NCBI GenBank assembly: GCA_018712885.1
Contig: DVGE01000108.1
Location: forward strand, 1-9,568
Length of the DNA: 9,568 bases
Direction: 5' to 3'
Source of the DNA: Candidatus Pullichristensenella stercoripullorum
GTDB taxonomy: Bacteria > Bacillota > Clostridia > Christensenellales > Aristaeellaceae
In this document: positions 1 through 5,533 of the stretch, piece by piece
Position numbering within the stretch: position 1 is the first letter of the stretch
Layout of the letters: each line of letters opens with the position of its first letter
Translations under genes and position numbers: made by a program
The notes under the pieces: model-generated
What the model saw: the letters and a program-made list of their open reading frames with translations, nothing else
What the model was told of the DNA's origin: nothing
Databases searched by the model: none

Positions 1-546
1 GATCTTCAGTTCGGCTTTTTGAAGGCTGATGGTCACCGTGTCGCTCTGCACGCTGTTGCCGCTTTCGTCTTTGACGATACAGTAGAGCTGGCGTCCGTCG
101 CGCGTGGCATCCATCCGCGTCGAGTAGGCCGCCGTGGCGATGGAGGATTTGTAGAATTTCGTCGAGCCGGGGGTGGCGTACCACCATTCGTAGGTAAGCT
201 TTTCGCCTTCCGCTTCCACGGTCACGTGCACGAGTTCGCCGTCCAGCGCCATCGCGTCTTCCGGCTGCTTCGTGATCTTCAGTTCGGCTTTTTGAAGGCT
301 GATGGTCACTGTGTTGCTCTGGACGCTGTTGCCGCTTTCGTCTTTGACGACGCAGTAGAGCTGACGACCGTCGCGCGTGGCATCCATCCGCGTCGAGTAG
401 GTCGCCGTGGTGATGGAGGATTTATAGAATTTCGTCGAACCGGCGAGGGCGTACCACCATTCGTAGGTAAGGCCTTCGCCTTCCGCTTCCACCGTCACGC
501 GCACGACTTCACCGTCCGACGCGCTCGCGTCTTCCGGCTGCTTTGT
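1..546 (-). repeat. Tandem 273-bp repeats encoding 91-residue Ig-like domains
   Basis: Positions 1-273 and 274-546 align without gaps. By hand count they differ at about 26 of 273 bases, so they are about 90% identical. Both start with the same reverse-strand segment encoding LQKAELKI, and another copy begins at 547 in degenerate form. Each unit encodes one Ig-like domain carrying TKQPEDA, TYEWWYA, STRMDATRDGRQLYC and VKDESGNSVQS. The exact 273-base period keeps the frame, so copies can be gained or lost without disrupting the protein. The array probably continues past the left edge. Confidence 0.9.
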
Positions 547-1605
547 GATCTTCAGTTCGATCGCTCGGGCGGCGCGGGACGCCGTCTGAAGGCGCGGGAC
601 GTTGTTCGCGGGCTGCAACGACGCTTCCGGCTCTTCGCTGCCTTGCGGCGCTTCGGGCTTGGGCGCTTCGGCTGTCTCAGTCAGTTCTTCCGCCTCGGTC
701 GACGACTCAGCTTCGCTCGGCGCCTCCGCCTCGGCGTTCACATCGGCTTTGAGCGCTTCGGGCGACGTCGCTTCTTCCTTGGCCGTGTCGCCCTCCTCGG
801 CGTTCACGCCCGTTTTTGCTTCTTCAAGTTGCTCTATCGGTTCTTGCGGCTCATCTTCTTCGATGACCAGGCGAAAAACAACCGCCGTTTCTGCGCTTCG
901 GCCATCCTCCGCTTCCGCGATGATGTGCAGTATGTACCATTCCTCCGGGTAGTCTTCCGTTTCCAGACGCACGCTCGTGCGCTCCGTCTCTTCCAACGGT
1001 TCCCGGCTTCGCTCCGCGCCGTCGATGAGCTCCCCTACCTCGACGCGGTACTGTTGCGCGCCTTCCACCGCTTCCCAGGCGATGGTCACTTCGCGCTCCT
1101 CCGCCGCGCAGGGGATGCTCAAGCGCTCATTGCGGTATTCCCAATCGCCGCGCAGTTTGATCTCCGGCGCGCTCAGCGCCGGGGCCTCTGTCGGCGCGGG
1201 TGTGGGGACATCCGCAGAAACGGTAACCGGCGCCTCCGTCGGTTCAGCCGTAGGCGCGGCCGTGGGTGCCTCTGTCGGCGCTTCCGTCGGCGCTTCTGTC
1301 GGGGCTTCCGTTGGGGCCTCTGTCGGGGCCTCTGTCGGCGCTTCTGTCGGGGCCTCTGTCGGGGCCTCCGTCGGCGCTTCCGTCGGCGCTTCCGTCAGGG
1401 CCTCTGTCGGCGCTTCCGTCGGCGCGGGCGTCGGTGCTTCCGTCGGCGCGGCTGTCGGTGCTTCTGTCGGCGCCTGCGTCGCCTGCTCCATGATCGTTTC
1501 CACGAGCTCCAACTGCTCCGCCGTCGCTGACGTCCAGCCGAACGGCACGCTCGTCAACAGCATCGCCAATGCCAGGATCGCACTTAGTATGTTTCGCTTC
1601 TTCAT
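1..1605 (-). CDS. Secreted multidomain surface protein with TEAP-repeat stalk, FN3-like and tandem Ig-like domains (3' end beyond window)
   Basis: This is an open frame of 535 codons from an ATG at 1605 running off the left edge. An AAGGAG at 1616-1621 lies 10 bases before the start. The N-terminus (MKKRNILSAILALAMLLTSV) is a classic signal peptide: basic, then hydrophobic, with probable cleavage after ATA at residue 29. Residues 42-125 are a low-complexity stalk of four-residue units, mostly T-E-A-P. Residues about 145-245 look like a fibronectin type III domain (VTIAWEAVEGAQQYRVEV, later YILHIIAEAEDG). Residues about 246-350 are an acidic E/A/S/T linker. From about 350 there are two 91-residue Ig-like repeats with the core marks LTYEWWYA, DGRQLYC and SGNSVQSNTVTI, and a third begins at the edge. 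The protein is probably exported and displayed or released, for adhesion, matrix binding or carriage of a catalytic domain. Any anchor would lie to the left and cannot be seen. It has its own promoter region and is probably not part of the metabolic operon. Confidence 0.85.
   Translation of the reverse strand, partial: MKKRNILSAILALAMLLTSVPFGWTSATAEQLELVETIMEQATQAPTEAPTAAPTEAPTPAPTEAPTEALTEAPTEAPTEAPTEAPTEAPTEAPTEAPTEAPTEAPTEAPTEAPTAAPTAEPTEAPVTVSADVPTPAPTEAPALSAPEIKLRGDWEYRNERLSIPCAAEEREVTIAWEAVEGAQQYRVEVGELIDGAERSREPLEETERTSVRLETEDYPEEWYILHIIAEAEDGRSAETAVVFRLVIEEDEPQEPIEQLEEAKTGVNAEEGDTAKEEATSPEALKADVNAEAEAPSEAESSTEAEELTETAEAPKPEAPQGSEEPEASLQPANNVPRLQTASRAARAIELKITKQPEDASASDGEVVRVTVEAEGEGLTYEWWYALAGSTKFYKSSITTATYSTRMDATRDGRQLYCVVKDESGNSVQSNTVTISLQKAELKITKQPEDAMALDGELVHVTVEAEGEKLTYEWWYATPGSTKFYKSSIATAAYSTRMDATRDGRQLYCIVKDESGNSVQSDTVTISLQKAELKI
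1231..1482 (-). repeat. 12-bp tandem repeat encoding the TEAP stalk
   Basis: About 21 units of 12 bases run through this stretch. On the plus strand the consensus is GCYTCYGTCGGS. The first three units, at 1231-1266, are more degenerate. Read on the minus strand each unit encodes a T-E-A-P type tetrapeptide, with variants TAAP, TPAP, TEAL and TAEP. The synonymous third-position changes between units argue for selection on the peptide. It probably forms an extended, possibly glycosylated spacer holding the C-terminal domains away from the N-terminus. Confidence 0.9.
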
Positions 1606-1655
1606 TCTTCGCCCTCTCCTTCTTCCACCCTTTACGGAATTTTCCGCAATTTGCA

Positions 1656-1682
1656 ATTATATACTTGATTCGCCGTTCGCAA
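1656..1682 (-). promoter_or_regulatory. Candidate sigma-A type promoter for the surface-protein gene
   Basis: Reading the minus strand, TTGCGA (1677-1682) is followed after 15 bases by a perfect TATAAT (1656-1661), about 50 bases before the ATG at 1605. The -10 is ideal. The -35 is imperfect and the 15-base spacing is shorter than the usual 17, so the -35 assignment is less sure than the -10. The AT-rich flank upstream, at 1683-1735, would suit an UP element. Confidence 0.5.
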
Positions 1683-1701
1683 TGATTTTTCCTGTTGTAA
1701 C

Positions 1702-1727
1702 CTTGAATATTGAAAATATTAATCAAG
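1702..1727. promoter_or_regulatory. AT-rich imperfect palindrome, possible operator
   Basis: Arms CTTGA (1702-1706) and TCAAG (1723-1727) enclose two AATATT palindromes at 1706-1711 and 1715-1720. The right arm carries a three-base bulge relative to the left. It sits about 20 bases upstream of the candidate -35, a place where an activator or repressor could bind. It could also be chance symmetry in AT-rich DNA. Confidence 0.25.
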
Positions 1728-1876
1728 CAATTACAGCGTGATCGTCTTGCCCATACGAGGACGAACGCAAAGATGTTCCGCGGGAAGGAAACGAAGCGTC
1801 GGCGAAACAGCGCGCGGATCGCTCTCGTCACAAAGGCCGAGCCCCGGCCAGTGACCGCGGGATCGACTTTTTTGCA

Positions 1877-1913
1877 AACGCCGCCCATCCTTCGCTGCGG
1901 GACGGACGGCGTT
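1877..1913 (-). terminator. Strong inverted repeat after the operon, possible weak terminator
   Basis: AACGCCGTCC pairs with GGGCGGCGTT over 10 positions, including one G-U pair, around a 17-base loop. It lies 24 bases past the stop of the last operon gene. On the minus strand the stem is followed by only TG and then an A run, not the T run of a standard intrinsic terminator. The T run lies on the wrong side. It may stabilise the 3' end of the message rather than end transcription. Confidence 0.3.
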
Positions 1914-1937
1914 CAAGCGTCGGAAGGGGCGGCGCGG

Positions 1938-2807
1938 TCATTCCTTTTTCCAGAGTTCCACGGTGGCGATGCGCGGCTCGAAGCAGCAGGTGGGGCGGAC
2001 GCAGACGATGCGCACGCCGCTCGCCCGTTGCGGGCCGACTTTCAGGAAAGTGGCGAGGACGCTCGTCTTTCCGTGCAATCCCAGCGGGCCGATGTCCGCT
2101 TCGTTGACCCTTTGGGTGATCTCCTGTTCCATGGGGCTCTGGACGTCGTATCTGCCGTCCGCCTGCGCCTGGAGCATCATCGCGGCGGCTTCGAAGTGGC
2201 TCCTGCCGATGCCGACGGCGAGCGTACACGGCGAGCAGCCGAGCTGCGCCACGCCCTCCGTGGCCCAGTGCACAATCTCATCGAGCACGACCTGCGTGTC
2301 GTGCTTGTGGAAGACGCGATAGGTCCTGGCGCGGATGGCCGGCCCGCCGCCGAACATGAGGATGTGCAGGCGGACGACGGGCTCCTCGCAGCTACGCAGG
2401 AGGATCGGCGCGGGCTTTACGCCGGCGCTGTCCGGGTCCAGGCCGCCAGACTGGTCGATCCGCTGGCTGTCTTCGCCCATGATCCCCATCGGGCGGCCCG
2501 GGAGCTTGCGCAGCCCCTCGGCGACGCCCTCGCGGATGGCATCGAGCATGTAGCCGCTCACCGCGGCCTCCTGCCCGACTTCCAGAAGCAGGTGCGGTAT
2601 GCCCGTATCATCGCAGAGCGGCGCGCGGTCCTTTTCCGCAGCTTCCGCGTTTTCCAGGATCGTTTCCAACACCCACTTGGCCTTTTCGTCGGTCTCGTTG
2701 GCGATGGCGCGTGCGTAGGCCGCCTTCTTATCCGCGCGGAACGTGGAGCCGGCCTCCACCAGCGCGTCCCGGACGAGGGCGATGATCGTTTCCCGTTCAA
2801 AGTTCAT
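1938..2807 (-). CDS. Class I (Fe-S) fumarase/tartrate dehydratase-type hydratase, alpha subunit
   Basis: This 289-residue protein matches the N-terminal (alpha) half of the oxygen-sensitive class I hydratases, which use a [4Fe-4S] cluster to add or remove water from hydroxy-dicarboxylates such as malate, tartrate and citramalate. Cysteines stand where the family places its cluster ligands: LCDDTG (C65), GCSPCTLAVGIG (C191/C194) and RPTCCFEPR (C274/C275). The length of about 290 is typical of the separate alpha subunit. The ATG at 2807 has GGAGG seven bases upstream and overlaps the end of the beta gene by 11 bases, which suggests translational coupling. It is the last gene of the operon. The substrate cannot be assigned. 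The divergent GCSPC segment, and the context without other TCA-cycle genes, make a housekeeping fumarase less likely than a specialised hydratase. Confidence 0.85.
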   Translation of the reverse strand: MNFERETIIALVRDALVEAGSTFRADKKAAYARAIANETDEKAKWVLETILENAEAAEKDRAPLCDDTGIPHLLLEVGQEAAVSGYMLDAIREGVAEGLRKLPGRPMGIMGEDSQRIDQSGGLDPDSAGVKPAPILLRSCEEPVVRLHILMFGGGPAIRARTYRVFHKHDTQVVLDEIVHWATEGVAQLGCSPCTLAVGIGRSHFEAAAMMLQAQADGRYDVQSPMEQEITQRVNEADIGPLGLHGKTSVLATFLKVGPQRASGVRIVCVRPTCCFEPRIATVELWKKE

Positions 2808-3309
2808 AAATGCTCCTCCCCTGCGCCGCCGCGATGATCGCGGGGTAGCGTTCGACCTTCAGCCTGTAGAGCGCCTCCATGCCCAGCTCGGGGAAGGCGA
2901 CCAGTTCCTGGGAAAGCGTCTTCGCGCCCAGGAGCGCGGTGACCGGGGGGATCACGGCGTAGACCGCGCCCTCGCGCGCCAGAGCCGCGACGGTCTCGGG
3001 GTGGATCTTTCCCTTGCCGAGATGCAGCTTTACGCCCGCCTGCGACAGCGGCTCGATGCTGCTTTCGATCTCCAATTTGTTGCTGGACGTCGGGCCGACG
3101 CCGGCGGGACTGACGGCTGTGTGAAAGATGACGCTGCCGCGCAGATCGACGCCGAGCGCGTCCTGCCTGCCCGCTTTGACACATTCCACGACCTTGGGCA
3201 GGACCGCGTCGCGGCCGCAGAGTATGTAGCCCGTGATCTCCACCGTGTCCCCCACCCGCAGGGCGGCGGCGACCTCATCCCGGATGGGCGTGCTGATCTG
3301 GATCGTCAT
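2797..3309 (-). CDS. Class I fumarase/tartrate dehydratase-type hydratase, beta subunit
   Basis: This 170-residue protein matches the C-terminal (beta) domain of class I hydratases. Recognisable elements are LRVGDTVEITGYILCGRDA near residues 17-35, AGVGPTSSNKLEIESSI near 69-85, LGKGKIH near 98-103, REGAVY near 112-117 and a closing segment GMEALYRLKVERYPAI. ATG 3309 is chosen over an in-frame ATG 15 bases upstream because GGGAGGA sits at the right distance. The gene precedes alpha, whereas alpha-beta order is usual. Where canonical tartrate dehydratases and fumarases have a TTS-x-RM substrate-binding motif (family knowledge from memory), this protein has TSSNKLE, so the substrate pocket is probably different. 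It should form a heteromer with the alpha subunit encoded next. Confidence 0.82.
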   Translation of the reverse strand: MTIQISTPIRDEVAAALRVGDTVEITGYILCGRDAVLPKVVECVKAGRQDALGVDLRGSVIFHTAVSPAGVGPTSSNKLEIESSIEPLSQAGVKLHLGKGKIHPETVAALAREGAVYAVIPPVTALLGAKTLSQELVAFPELGMEALYRLKVERYPAIIAAAQGRSIYEL

Positions 3310-3332
3310 AAACTTCCTCCCCAAATACGTCT

Positions 3333-3370
3333 TCGCGGCTCCGACGCGCCGGATGGCGTCTGAGCCGCGA
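3333..3370 (-). other. Long hairpin between the lyase and hydratase-beta genes
   Basis: TCGCGGCTC (3333-3341) pairs perfectly with GAGCCGCGA (3362-3370). After one mismatch, GACGC (3343-3347) pairs with GCGTC (3356-3360), leaving an eight-base loop. No T run follows on either strand, so it is not a standard terminator. It lies in a 76-base intercistronic gap just upstream of the beta-subunit Shine-Dalgarno. It could be an RNA processing or stability element, or could tune expression of the two hydratase genes relative to the upstream genes. Confidence 0.55.
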
Positions 3371-3385
3371 GAATTTGTGTGTATA

Positions 3386-4534
3386 TCATTCGTTTACCGC
3401 AAAGAGCTTCACATAGGCCCCCTCATTCTCGATCACGCCATATGCCCTGGCGCGGTTGACGACCTTCCTAGCCCAGTTGGTGTGCGGCTTGACTTCATTC
3501 ATCTTGTTGGCGCCAGAGCCCTTGACCACGCCGCCCTGCGTGTGGCCGAGGATCATGCAGGCGTCGTCGTACTCCTCCTTGGTGACGGCCATCAGCGCGT
3601 TGACAAACTTCACGTGCGTCGGGTGGATGACCGTGCGGCCGACAAAGCCGTTGGCCTTGTCGAGGATCACTTCGCGCAGCAGGCCGTCGATCTCATTGTT
3701 GACGATGGGCAGGCGCTTCATCAGGTAGTCCTCAAGGCCGTGCTTGGGCAGTTCTTCGAACATCAGTTCCTTCGGGGCGCGGAAATACTCCCAGACCGGG
3801 CCGGAAATGACGTAATCGTTGTTGCGGCCGCAGACGTTGATGATGTCGGAGAGACATTCGCGCACCGTCATGATGTCGTAGATCGAATAATCCACGCCGC
3901 GGCGGACGCCGAAAACGGAAGAAAAGTCCGTGCCGCCCACGCGCACCTGCAGAACGAGGTCGCGGTACTTGTCGAGTATCTTCTTGATGCCCAACAGCTG
4001 CGTCATGCGGCTTTCCTTATAGGCGGCCTCGGGATCTTCGATGATGGGCATGCCGTAGAGTATCTCGCCGAAACGCTCGTTGAGATCGCGCAGGTAGGCG
4101 TAGTACTCATAGCCGTTTTCCGCGTTGAACTTGGGGAAGTTGACGCCGCAAAGAGAGCGCACCTGCGCCTTGGTCAGCCCTTGCGCGAAGTGCTTGAACT
4201 GGGCGAGGTTGCGCACGCGAACAAAGATGAGCGGCACCCGGTCGGCGGAAAGCTCGCCGCGATCCACGGCGGCCGTCACCGTTTCGAGCAGCTTGTGCAC
4301 GTTCTCTTCCGCGGCCTCGACCTGATCTTCCGGGCAGGCGTCCTCAAAGCAGAGGACGATGGTGGTCAGCCCCGGCATCGCGTTGGAGAGTATCTTGGGG
4401 GCGAAATCCTTCGTGCCGGGCATGTACATCGTCGCTCCCAGGCAGTACTGAAGGAGCTCCCGATCTGTATATTTATTGAAGCTCTCAGGCTCCACAACGA
4501 ACTTGAAATCCGGGTTGTACAAATGGTGTCTCAT
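3386..4534 (-). CDS. CitE/HpcH-like C-C bond lyase (PF15617-type TIM barrel)
   Basis: This 382-residue protein resembles the HpcH/HpaI aldolase/citrate lyase superfamily, and more exactly the longer group PF15617 (C-C_Bond_Lyase), best known from tellurite-resistance type operons. Visible marks are YCLGATMYMPGT near residue 30, TTIVLCFEDACPEDQV near 57 with the family's E-D pair (E64, D65), FVRVRN (R106/R108) near 104, MPIIEDPEA near 162, RVGGTDFSS near 198 with D203, and GRTVIHPTHV near 299. Such enzymes make or break C-C bonds next to a carboxylate, with Mg2+ held by acidic residues and pyruvate, oxaloacetate or acetyl-type products. The start at 4534 follows AGGAG at about 11 bases, slightly long. 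An extended form with upstream residues would read through the preceding gene in another frame and is rejected. No citrate lyase alpha or gamma subunit is nearby, so it is not part of citrate lyase. Confidence 0.78.
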   Translation of the reverse strand: MRHHLYNPDFKFVVEPESFNKYTDRELLQYCLGATMYMPGTKDFAPKILSNAMPGLTTIVLCFEDACPEDQVEAAEENVHKLLETVTAAVDRGELSADRVPLIFVRVRNLAQFKHFAQGLTKAQVRSLCGVNFPKFNAENGYEYYAYLRDLNERFGEILYGMPIIEDPEAAYKESRMTQLLGIKKILDKYRDLVLQVRVGGTDFSSVFGVRRGVDYSIYDIMTVRECLSDIINVCGRNNDYVISGPVWEYFRAPKELMFEELPKHGLEDYLMKRLPIVNNEIDGLLREVILDKANGFVGRTVIHPTHVKFVNALMAVTKEEYDDACMILGHTQGGVVKGSGANKMNEVKPHTNWARKVVNRARAYGVIENEGAYVKLFAVNE

Positions 4535-4586
4535 GGTCTTGCGCGCTCCTTTCTGCGCTGAACGTCGCTGTCGCTCGCGGAAAGCC

Positions 4587-5489
4587 TCAGAGCAGGCTGC
4601 CCCTGGGCGACCAGACCGCCTCGGGGTAGTACTCGTCGAGCATCCGCTTGACCAGGCTGCACTGCTTCGCCCGCTTGCGCGCGTCGTCTTCGGTGCTGTC
4701 CCAGCTGTGGGTGGCGGCCACTGAGCCGCCGGTCTTGAGGTAGATGGGCGCGGCGACGCGCACCATTTCCGGCACTTCGTAGTGGCGGATGAAGCCGCCC
4801 GTGGATTTGGGGTTCTCCGTGTGGATGTCCAGCGGGCAATCGACGGCCTGACGCATAGCCGCGAGCATTTGCAGCTGGATGTCGCGCACGGGATTGATGG
4901 AATCCGCGCCGATGCTCTCCAGCAGCTTTGCCGAAGCGGGGTTGCCGTGGCCGGCGTGGGCGGAGACTTTGAAGTGGCAGTCCGCCGGGATCTCGCCATC
5001 CTTGCGCATCTGGCCCAGCACCCACAGGCAGCCCTCATCGTACACGAGGAAGCCGCGGCAGCCCAGCCGCGCCGCGCGCTTGACGTCCTCGATGGCGCGC
5101 ACGATCTGCTCCTGCCCGCGCAGGCGGTAGCCCATGCGCACGCCTTCTTCGGTATGCACGGAGGCGGAGGTGTCCGTGGTGGCGCGCGGGCCGATCGCAA
5201 GGATCAGATCCGTCTGCCACTGGTGGGCGAGCTCCACCATCTTGGCGATCTCTTCATCCGTAAGGCGCATGATGCCCTGCGTCTGCGTGACGCGGTGGAG
5301 ATACAGGCCATAGCTGTCCATGGCCTCCAGGAGCGCCTTCATCACCTTCGGCCCCTGGATGCCAGGCACCTCAAAGCGATACTGGCCGCCATCCTTGAAC
5401 CGCTTTTGGGAAGTGGGCAGATCGTAGGCGTCGCCCCCCGGCAGGCCGATCGACTTCAGATATTCGCGCGTTTTATCCATGCTGTTCAT
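4587..5489 (-). CDS. Uncharacterised TIM-barrel protein, U32-peptidase-like
   Basis: This 300-residue soluble protein has regularly spaced beta-strand/helix segments, as in a TIM barrel. I recognise it only as a member of a family commonly labelled 'U32 family peptidase' in databases. That label is recalled, not checked, and true protease activity is doubtful. Distinctive stretches are DLPTSQKRFKDGGQYRFEVP near residue 23, LAIGPRATTDTSAS near 97, GYRLRGQEQIVRAIEDVKRA near 120, LVYDEGCLWVLGQM near 148, KVSAHAGHGNPASAKLLESI near 174, PLDIHTENP near 219 and APIYLKTGG near 247. The H-A-G-H-G and D-I-H clusters near strand ends could bind metal or an anionic substrate. AAAGGAGG seven bases upstream fixes the start at 5489, rather than the next ATG three codons on. 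It sits between the decarboxylase and lyase genes, so an enzymatic step or chaperone-like role in the same pathway is inferred. Confidence 0.6.
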   Translation of the reverse strand: MNSMDKTREYLKSIGLPGGDAYDLPTSQKRFKDGGQYRFEVPGIQGPKVMKALLEAMDSYGLYLHRVTQTQGIMRLTDEEIAKMVELAHQWQTDLILAIGPRATTDTSASVHTEEGVRMGYRLRGQEQIVRAIEDVKRAARLGCRGFLVYDEGCLWVLGQMRKDGEIPADCHFKVSAHAGHGNPASAKLLESIGADSINPVRDIQLQMLAAMRQAVDCPLDIHTENPKSTGGFIRHYEVPEMVRVAAPIYLKTGGSVAATHSWDSTEDDARKRAKQCSLVKRMLDEYYPEAVWSPRGSLL

Positions 5490-5533
5490 GCTGTTTCCTC
5501 CTTTTGGCTTCGCGCAGCCGACAGTAGCGCATT

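Larger units (their letters stand above)
1606..1937. other. Intergenic region between the metabolic operon and the surface-protein gene
   Basis: I see no convincing gene in these 332 bases. The part from about 1640 to 1735 is AT-rich, unlike the rest of the window. It holds a candidate minus-strand promoter (1656-1682) and an imperfect palindrome (1702-1727) for the surface-protein gene. The GC-rich part next to the hydratase gene holds one strong inverted repeat (1877-1913). Frames that cross this region overlap the stalk repeat in the wrong frame and have no family resemblance. Confidence 0.6.

Noticed and set aside
1231..1482. Possible CRISPR array
   Set aside because: The repeat unit is 12 bases with no spacers, and it encodes a regular peptide.
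19..1530. Long plus-strand open frame of about 500 codons opposite the surface-protein gene
   Set aside because: Its translation is arginine/phenylalanine-rich and repeats exactly where the Ig and TEAP repeats lie on the other strand. It has no family resemblance, while the minus frame has a signal peptide, RBS and domains.
977..1741. Plus-strand frame with a GASV repeat
   Set aside because: The GASV run is the antisense reading of the TEAP repeat. The frame also crosses the promoter region and shows no RBS or domain.
1244..1888. Minus-strand frame crossing the intergenic region into the stalk repeat
   Set aside because: It is out of frame with the signal-peptide gene, has mixed basic composition, and spans the candidate promoter.
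1877..1913. Confident intrinsic terminator for the operon
   Set aside because: The stem is good but the T run is missing on the minus strand, so it is kept only as a weak candidate.
3386..5200. Extended 604-residue version of the lyase
   Set aside because: The extra N-terminal residues are an out-of-frame reading of the upstream TIM-barrel gene. The ATG at 4534 has its own RBS and begins the family match.
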